DNA from: Pseudonocardia sp. EC080619-01
Lineage (GTDB): Bacteria > Actinomycetota > Actinomycetes > Mycobacteriales > Pseudonocardiaceae
Direction of reading: 5' to 3'
Assembly (NCBI RefSeq): GCF_001420995.1
Contig: NZ_CP012184.1
Span: 790,501 to 854,500, forward strand
DNA: 64,000 bases
Below, one piece after another: positions 58,626-64,000 of this stretch. The notes under the pieces were generated by a model. The model was not told the DNA's origin. It ran no database searches and worked only from the letters and a program-made list of their open reading frames with translations. The translations under genes and the position numbers were made by a program. Numbering within the stretch: position 1 is the stretch's first letter; each line of letters opens with the position of its first letter.

Positions 58626-60344
58626 GTGACGCTCCTCCTCGGCCCGGTGCTGCGGCACGTCGACGACACCTCCGCCCTGGTCTGGGTCCAGACCGACCGG
58701 CGCTGCCGGGTGGAGGTGCTGGGCTGCACGGCGGACACCGTCGAGGTGGCCGGGCTGCACTACGCGATCGTCGTCGTCACCGGGCTGGAGCCGGACTCGC
58801 GCACGCCCTACGAGGTCCGGCTCGACGGCGAGACGGCCTGGCCGCAGCCCGGTTCGCCGTTCCCGCCCAGCGCGATCGCGACCCGCGGTCCGGCCACCGC
58901 CCGCAGCCAGCGGGTCGTCTTCGGGTCCTGCCGGTACGTGAAGCTCGCCGACCCGAAGCAGGCCCGGCACTTCGGCCTCGACGCACTCGACGCCTACGCG
59001 ACGCGGATGACCACCCGTCCCCACGAGGAGTGGCCGACCGCGCTGCTGCTGCTCGGCGACCAGGTCTACGCGGACGAGCTCACCCCGCAGAGCCGTCGGC
59101 GCATCGCCGGGCGCGGCGAGCGGCGCCCCGAGTGGCCCGACGACGAGATCGTCAGCTTCGAGGAGTACTCCGGCCTCTACCGCGACGCCTGGTCGGACCC
59201 GGAGGTGCGGTGGATGATGTCGACGATCCCCACCGCGATGATCTTCGATGACCACGACGTGCGCGACGACTGGAACACCTCCGGCACCTGGCGGGCGCAG
59301 ATCGCGCAGAAGCCGTGGTGGCGGGAGCGGGTGCGGGCCGGCCTGGCGTCGTACTGGGTCCACCAGCACCTGGGCAACCTCTCCCCCGCCGAACTGGAGG
59401 CGGACACCGACTGGCAGGCCGTGCGGGCCGCCGACGGCGACGTGTGGCCACTGCTGGCCGAGCGGGCCGACCGGTGGGACGCCGAGACCGGGGAGGGGGC
59501 CGCCCGGCACAAGGAGGAGCGTTTCTCGTTCTGCTGGGAGCTGGGGCACACCCGGCTGATCGTGATCGACTCCCGGAACGGCCGGATCGTGGAGTCGACG
59601 CCCCGCAAGATGGTCTCCGACGCCGAGTTCGACTGGATCACCGACCGGGCGCTCGCGCCCGGGCCGCTCGACCACCTGCTGCTCGGCACCTCGGTGCCGT
59701 GGCTGCTGCCGCAGGTCATCTCGGACCTGCAGGCCGCGGTGGAGAAGGGCGGCAACCGGCCCGGGCGGATCGGCCGGGCCGCGGAGTTCCTGCGCCAGGA
59801 GGCCGACCTGGAGCACTGGCCCGCGTTCGGCCACTCGTTCCTGCGGATGGCCGAGCTGATCCGGGAGGCGTGCCGCCCGCGCGGCGACCGCCCGGCCCCG
59901 GCGACGGTGTCGGTGCTGTCCGGCGACGTGCACCACTCGTACGCCGCCGCGGCCGACGTGCACACCGACACCCCGGGGGACCGCCCGGGCCGCGGCCGCG
60001 ACGGGACCCGGGTGCACCAGCTGACGTGCTCGCCGGTGCACAACATCGTCCCCGGGTTCATGCGGGTGCTGTTCCGGGTCACCTGGTCGCGGGCGATCGC
60101 CCGGTTCTCGACGTCGTGGACCCGGGGCACCGGGACGGGACGGGCGGGCGTCGCGTGGGAACGCACGGCGGGCCCGCTGTTCGGCAACCTGATCGCCACC
60201 CTCGAGCTGGACGGCCGGCGCGCCGCCGTCCGCTTCGAGCGGCCCCGGACGGCGTCGGTGCTGGACACCGCCGCCGAACGCGTCCTCACGCCCGAGACAC
60301 CCACGGCGCACGACCACCTCCGGGCCGTGCCGGCCGGGAGCTGA
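58626..60344 (+). CDS. PhoD-like alkaline phosphatase/phosphodiesterase
   Basis: A 572-aa metallophosphoesterase of the PhoD family. Metal motifs L-L-G-D-Q-V-Y-A-D near residues 144-152, D-D-H-D-V-R-D-D-W-N near 208-217 and S-G-D-V-H-H-S-Y near 435-442 are clear. PhoD enzymes are usually exported by Tat, but no signal peptide is visible, so this one is likely cytosolic or its start is further upstream. It hydrolyses phosphodiesters with Ca and Fe. Confidence 0.87.
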   Translation: MTLLLGPVLRHVDDTSALVWVQTDRRCRVEVLGCTADTVEVAGLHYAIVVVTGLEPDSRTPYEVRLDGETAWPQPGSPFPPSAIATRGPATARSQRVVFGSCRYVKLADPKQARHFGLDALDAYATRMTTRPHEEWPTALLLLGDQVYADELTPQSRRRIAGRGERRPEWPDDEIVSFEEYSGLYRDAWSDPEVRWMMSTIPTAMIFDDHDVRDDWNTSGTWRAQIAQKPWWRERVRAGLASYWVHQHLGNLSPAELEADTDWQAVRAADGDVWPLLAERADRWDAETGEGAARHKEERFSFCWELGHTRLIVIDSRNGRIVESTPRKMVSDAEFDWITDRALAPGPLDHLLLGTSVPWLLPQVISDLQAAVEKGGNRPGRIGRAAEFLRQEADLEHWPAFGHSFLRMAELIREACRPRGDRPAPATVSVLSGDVHHSYAAAADVHTDTPGDRPGRGRDGTRVHQLTCSPVHNIVPGFMRVLFRVTWSRAIARFSTSWTRGTGTGRAGVAWERTAGPLFGNLIATLELDGRRAAVRFERPRTASVLDTAAERVLTPETPTAHDHLRAVPAGS

Positions 60345-60360
60345 CCACCGCGGGCCCGGC

Positions 60361-61143
60361 TCAGAAGGCGGTGCGGGCCAGCCAGTCCTGCCAGACCTGC
60401 CGGTCACCGAGGACGTCGAGCCGGGCGTCGTCGGCGGGGATGCGGCGCAGGACGCCCTGCAGGAGGTCCGCGGCGGTGCCCCGCACGGCGGCGGCGCCCT
60501 TGCCGTGGCCGGGTTCCCAGACGACCCGGCCACTCTCGGCCCGGACCAGCCACTCCCCCGCCGGGCCCAGGCCGTCGTCGGTGGCGTGCAGGTGCAGCGT
60601 GGCCCCCGGGGCGAGCGCCGGCTCGTCCGCCGCGGGCCGCGCGGTGAGCAGGTCCAGCCACTCCGACAGGCCGTCGGCGGCGAGCGCGGGGGCGATCTCG
60701 AACGGGGTCCCGAGTGCGATCGCCGCGTCCGCCCGGTGCACGGTCGCCTCGTGCAGCCGCCGGCGCACCCACCAGGCCGACGGCCGCGGCCCGGTGAAGG
60801 TCCAGACCGGGGCCTGCGGCCCGGCGGCGACGACGGCGTCGAGGAGCTCGTCGACCCCGTCCCGCAGCCACTGCGCGGCGACCTCCGGCCCGCCCTCGGG
60901 CGGCTTCCCGCCGACGACCTCGCGCGGGTCCAGGCCCTCGGTCGCCCCGGAGGCGACCATCTGCGCCGCCCAGCGGTGCCCCCGGCCGACGTGCCGCAGC
61001 AGCTGCAGGAGCGTCCAGCCGGGGCAGGTCGGTACCTCGGCCGTCGGATCGGCCGTCTCCAGGAGATCGGCGAGCCGGTCGTTCTCCGCGATCAGGACCT
61101 CCGCGTAGGGGTCGACGGCGCTGCGGTCCGGTGTCGAGGGCAT
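60361..61143 (-). CDS. Maleylpyruvate isomerase family mycothiol-dependent enzyme
   Basis: A 260-aa DinB-like protein of the mycothiol-dependent family. The N-terminal helical bundle has C-P-G-W-T-L near residues 40-45 and the third metal ligand in H-E-A-T-V-H-R-A-D-A near 131-140. The true maleylpyruvate isomerase context (gentisate genes) is absent, so this is probably a mycothiol S-transferase of unknown substrate. ATG 61143 is the only good start. It confirms an actinobacterial host. Confidence 0.85.
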   Translation of the reverse strand: MPSTPDRSAVDPYAEVLIAENDRLADLLETADPTAEVPTCPGWTLLQLLRHVGRGHRWAAQMVASGATEGLDPREVVGGKPPEGGPEVAAQWLRDGVDELLDAVVAAGPQAPVWTFTGPRPSAWWVRRRLHEATVHRADAAIALGTPFEIAPALAADGLSEWLDLLTARPAADEPALAPGATLHLHATDDGLGPAGEWLVRAESGRVVWEPGHGKGAAAVRGTAADLLQGVLRRIPADDARLDVLGDRQVWQDWLARTAF

Positions 61144-61229
61144 GAAATCCGGCCTCCACTCGCGAAACAGTGAGTCACTTTTCCGGCGAGTCGCGCATGA
61201 CGATCGTGCCGGTCGGGTACAGATAGATC

Positions 61230-61676
61230 ATGCCGCCTCATCGCGACTGGACGCGACGGGGAGCGGGGCGTGCGCTGCTGTACTGGCCGTTGGTGGCCTT
61301 CATCCTGGCGGCGGCCTTTCCCGCTCTCGCGGTGCCGCTCGTCGTCGGCTCGGGTCTCGCCCTCCTGGCGCTCGGTCTCGTCGGCGGGTTCGCGGGCAAG
61401 CGGTGGCGGGCACGGCGGCTGGCCCGGGCCCGCCGGATCGTCGCCGACATCGCGGAGGACGTCCTGCCCGGCCCGGCACCCGAGGCCGCGGACGACCCGG
61501 ACGAGCGGAGCACCGGATCCGACGGCCACGCGATTCCTGCGGTGTGGCCCACCGGCCGGCACGCCCGCAGGCACCGGACCCCCGGTACCCCCGGCACCTC
61601 CGCCGCCGGGGACGACTCCCCCGGCGGCGACGGGAACCCCGTCCACGCGGGGCGCACCCACTCCGACGCGGCCTGA
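61230..61676 (+). CDS. Small membrane protein with disordered tail
   Basis: A 148-aa protein with one hydrophobic hairpin (about residues 15-55) followed by a basic stretch R-W-R-A-R-R-L-A-R-A-R-R and a long Pro/Asp/Gly-rich disordered tail. No family recognised. It is divergent from the mycothiol-dependent enzyme gene, with no clear ribosome site. Confidence 0.55.
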   Translation: MPPHRDWTRRGAGRALLYWPLVAFILAAAFPALAVPLVVGSGLALLALGLVGGFAGKRWRARRLARARRIVADIAEDVLPGPAPEAADDPDERSTGSDGHAIPAVWPTGRHARRHRTPGTPGTSAAGDDSPGGDGNPVHAGRTHSDAA

Positions 61677-61740
61677 GACCGCTCACCCGCCCGCCTGCTC
61701 CACGGTGTGACGCACGCCCCGTTTCTTGTACGTCCAATAC

Positions 61741-61746
61741 TAGGAT
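61741..61746 (+). promoter_or_regulatory. Likely -10 box of icmF
   Basis: TAGGAT lies in a locally AT-rich stretch (61722-61760), 55 bp upstream of the icmF ATG. No clear -35 and no cobalamin riboswitch are visible. Confidence 0.4.
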
Positions 61747-61801
61747 GTCAAACTAAATCGGCCGGGACCTGTCGCCGTCCGCCCGGCGGGAGGAGCGGGT
61801 C

Positions 61802-64000
61802 ATGGCCGACCCCGAGCTGCACGTGCCCACCCACCCGGTCCGGTTCGTCACCGCCGCCAGCCTGTTCGACGGGCACGACGCCGCCATCAACATCATGCGG
61901 CGCATCCTGCAGAAGCAGGGCGCCGAGGTGATCCACCTGGGCCACAACCGATCCGTGGACGAGGTCGTCACCGCGGCGATCCAGGAGGACGTCCAGGGCA
62001 TCGCCATCTCCTCGTACCAGGGCGGCCACGTCGAGTACTTCTCGTACCTGGTCGAGCTGCTGCGCGAGCGCGGCGCCGGCCACGTGCGGGTCTACGGCGG
62101 GGGCGGTGGCGTGATCGTCCCCGAGGAGATCGAGCTGCTGCACTCCCGCGGCGTCTCCCGGATCTTCTCCCCCGAGGACGGCCAGAAGCTCGGCCTCCCG
62201 GGAATGATCAACATCATGATCCGCGAGTGCGACACCGACCTCACGGATCCGTCGGCGTCGACGGCCGGCTACGCGAGCTCCGCCTTCGGCGACGGGGTCC
62301 TCGCCGGCGAGACCGCCACCCTCGCCCGGGCGCTGACCCTGGCCGAGGCCGGCCGCCTCCCGGACGAGGTGCGGGAGCGGATCGCGTCGGTGGAACGCGC
62401 CGTGCCCGTCGTCGGCATCACCGGCACCGGTGGTTCCGGCAAGTCCTCGCTGACCGACGAGCTGGTCCGCCGGTTCCGGCTCGACCAGGAGGACAAGCTG
62501 CGGATCGCGGTCCTCGCGGTCGACCCGACCCGGCGCAAGGGCGGCGGTGCGCTGCTCGGCGACCGCATCCGGATGAACGCGCTCTCCGGTCGCGGGCCCG
62601 CCGGCGCGGGCGGCCCCGACAGCGTGTTCTTCCGCTCGCTGGCGACCCGCGGTCAGGACGGCGGCTCGCTGCCGGAGAAGCTGGGTGACACGATCTCGGT
62701 CCTGAAGGCGGCCGGGTTCGACCTGGTGATCGTCGAGACCCCGGGCATCGGCCAGGGCGACGCGGGCATCGTCCCGTTCGTCGACCACTCGCTCTACGTC
62801 ATGACGCCGGAGTTCGGCGCGGCGTCGCAGCTCGAGAAGATCGACATGCTGGACTTCGCCGACGTCGTCGCGATCAACAAGTTCGAGCGCCGCGGCGCCG
62901 AGGACGCCCGTCGCGACGTGGGCCGCCAGCTCGTGCGCAACCGCGAGGAGTTCGGCGCGAGCTGGGAGGACATGCCGGTCTACGGCACCTCGGCCGCCAC
63001 CTTCAACGACGACGGCGTCACCGCGCTCTACCAGCACCTGCGCGACCTGCTCGCCGAGGGCGGCCTGGCCGTCGCCGACGGCAGGCTGCCGCGGGTGGAG
63101 ACGAAGACGTCCAGCGACTACGCGGCCGTCATCCCGCCGGAGCGGGTGCGCTACCTCGCCGAGATCGCCGAGACCCTCCGCACCTACCACTCCGACACCG
63201 AGACCCACGCCCGCGCCGCCCGGACCGCGCAGCACCTGCGCACCGCGAAGGAGCTCGTCGGGGGGTCCGACGTGGACACCGCGCTGCAGCGCGCGGAGAA
63301 GGAGGTCCCGGCGGAGTCCGCGGAGCTGCTGGAGCAGTGGCCGTCGCGGGTCGAGGACTACTCCGGCGACGAGTACGTCTACACCGTGCGGGACAAGGAG
63401 TTCCGCACGAAGCTCACGCGGGAGACGCTGTCGGGGAACAAGGTCCGCCGGGTGGCACTCCCCCGCTACGACGACGACGCGGAGCTGCTGCGCTTCCTGC
63501 GGCGGGAGAACCTGCCGGGCCACTTCCCCTTCACCGCGGGCGTGTTCCCGTTCAAGCGGGAGGGTGAGGACCCGGCCCGGATGTTCGCCGGCGAGGGCGA
63601 CCCGTTCCGGACCAACCGGCGGTTCAAGCTGCTCTCCGCCGACTCGGACGCGAAGCGGCTCTCGACCGCGTTCGACTCGGTCACGCTGTACGGGCACGAC
63701 CCGGACACCCGGCCCGACATCTACGGCAAGGTCGGCACCTCCGGCGTCTCGATCGCCACGCTCGACGACCTCAAGGCGCTCTACGACGGCTTCGACCTCT
63801 GCTCGCCGACGACGTCGGTGTCGATGACGATCAACGGCCCGGCGCCGACGATCCTCGCCTACTACCTCAACGCCGCGATCGACCAGCAGGTCGACGGCTT
63901 CCGCTCCGAGCACGACCGCGAGCCCGACGACGCCGAGCGCGAGGAGCTGACCGCCTTCGCGCTGGCGAACGTCCGCGGGACGGTGCAGGCCGACATCCTC
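61802..64000 (+). CDS. icmF: Fused isobutyryl-CoA mutase (IcmF), 3' end cut by the window
   Basis: B12-dependent interconversion of isobutyryl-CoA and n-butyryl-CoA, with a built-in G-protein chaperone. The first 733 codons are present of about 1,080 expected. The B12-binding domain opens with F-D-G-H-D-A-A, where His25 is the cobalt ligand. The MeaB-like GTPase domain follows, with G-T-G-G-S-G-K-S-S near 208-216 and V-D-P-T-R-R-K-G-G-G. The substrate-binding barrel then begins with F-P-F-T-A-G-V-F-P-F-K near 577. ATG 61802 follows GGGAGGAG. Branched-chain amino acid catabolism is the likely setting. Confidence 0.95.
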   Translation, partial: MADPELHVPTHPVRFVTAASLFDGHDAAINIMRRILQKQGAEVIHLGHNRSVDEVVTAAIQEDVQGIAISSYQGGHVEYFSYLVELLRERGAGHVRVYGGGGGVIVPEEIELLHSRGVSRIFSPEDGQKLGLPGMINIMIRECDTDLTDPSASTAGYASSAFGDGVLAGETATLARALTLAEAGRLPDEVRERIASVERAVPVVGITGTGGSGKSSLTDELVRRFRLDQEDKLRIAVLAVDPTRRKGGGALLGDRIRMNALSGRGPAGAGGPDSVFFRSLATRGQDGGSLPEKLGDTISVLKAAGFDLVIVETPGIGQGDAGIVPFVDHSLYVMTPEFGAASQLEKIDMLDFADVVAINKFERRGAEDARRDVGRQLVRNREEFGASWEDMPVYGTSAATFNDDGVTALYQHLRDLLAEGGLAVADGRLPRVETKTSSDYAAVIPPERVRYLAEIAETLRTYHSDTETHARAARTAQHLRTAKELVGGSDVDTALQRAEKEVPAESAELLEQWPSRVEDYSGDEYVYTVRDKEFRTKLTRETLSGNKVRRVALPRYDDDAELLRFLRRENLPGHFPFTAGVFPFKREGEDPARMFAGEGDPFRTNRRFKLLSADSDAKRLSTAFDSVTLYGHDPDTRPDIYGKVGTSGVSIATLDDLKALYDGFDLCSPTTSVSMTINGPAPTILAYYLNAAIDQQVDGFRSEHDREPDDAEREELTAFALANVRGTVQADIL

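Noticed and set aside
61677..61801. Cobalamin riboswitch upstream of icmF
   Set aside because: The 125-bp leader lacks a B12-box-like conserved core and is too short for the usual riboswitch.

Overview
The window is about 73% GC, with GTG starts, 4-bp stop/start overlaps and the gene families of a mycelial actinomycete. Supporting features are a 13E12-type DUF222/HNH gene with an actinobacterial LexA box, GAF-ANTAR regulators, a mycothiol-dependent DinB-type enzyme, a PASTA protein, DUF1918 and fused isobutyryl-CoA mutase. The overall flavour is Pseudonocardiaceae (Pseudonocardia-like). That assignment is inference from gene content, not from a marker gene. No rRNA, CRISPR array, phage or biosynthetic gene cluster is seen.

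Layout. 0-5 kb: copper amine oxidase, a TPR protein and a frameshifted HNH/DUF222 gene behind an SOS box. 5-11.3 kb: a TetR regulator divergent from a five-gene acyl-CoA operon (two acyl-CoA dehydrogenases, a BadH-like dehydrogenase, an acyl-CoA ligase, an enoyl-CoA hydratase) that looks built for an alicyclic carboxylic acid. 11.4-18.2 kb: two unknown proteins, a cupin divergent from a SorC-type regulator across a perfect palindrome, then a lyase / dicarboxylate permease / LacI operon whose promoter carries two palindromic operators. 18.4-25.9 kb: a signalling island with three GAF-ANTAR RNA-binding antiterminator candidates, a GAF-PP2C phosphatase, a STAS antagonist, an AraC regulator behind a SigB/SigF-type promoter and a BrkB membrane protein.

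26-31.3 kb: an IS110 element sits between an alpha/beta hydrolase and an AraC regulator. It is followed by a second hydrolase, a 12-codon lysine-only minigene with a consensus Shine-Dalgarno, and a DUF6328 membrane protein. 31.3-37.8 kb: a tightly overlapping operon of an MHS-type transporter, a single-chain acyl-CoA dehydrogenase/CoA-transferase fusion and glutaryl-CoA dehydrogenase, with a LysR gene upstream. 37.8-43.8 kb: tRNA-Met(CAT), NAD kinase, a three-gene membrane/rhodanese operon behind a palindrome, an MFS transporter, a luciferase-like oxidoreductase and small secreted or membrane proteins. 43.9-51.8 kb: D-tartrate dehydratase, an FdhF/YdeP-like molybdoenzyme, a palindromic repeat cluster, PASTA and YdjM-like genes, a lactone oxidase overlapping a D-threonine-aldolase-like enzyme, and DUF1918. 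51.8-64 kb: an SRPBCC protein, a split Tm-1-like operon, a DoxX protein with a histone-H1-like tail, ROK glucokinase, PhoD phosphatase, a mycothiol-dependent isomerase-like protein and the start of icmF, which runs off the end.

Together the metabolic genes point to a soil catabolic generalist that feeds amines, alicyclic or dicarboxylic acids, tartrate and branched-chain acyl-CoAs into central metabolism. No experimental or database evidence was available. All functional calls rest on motifs read from the sequence.
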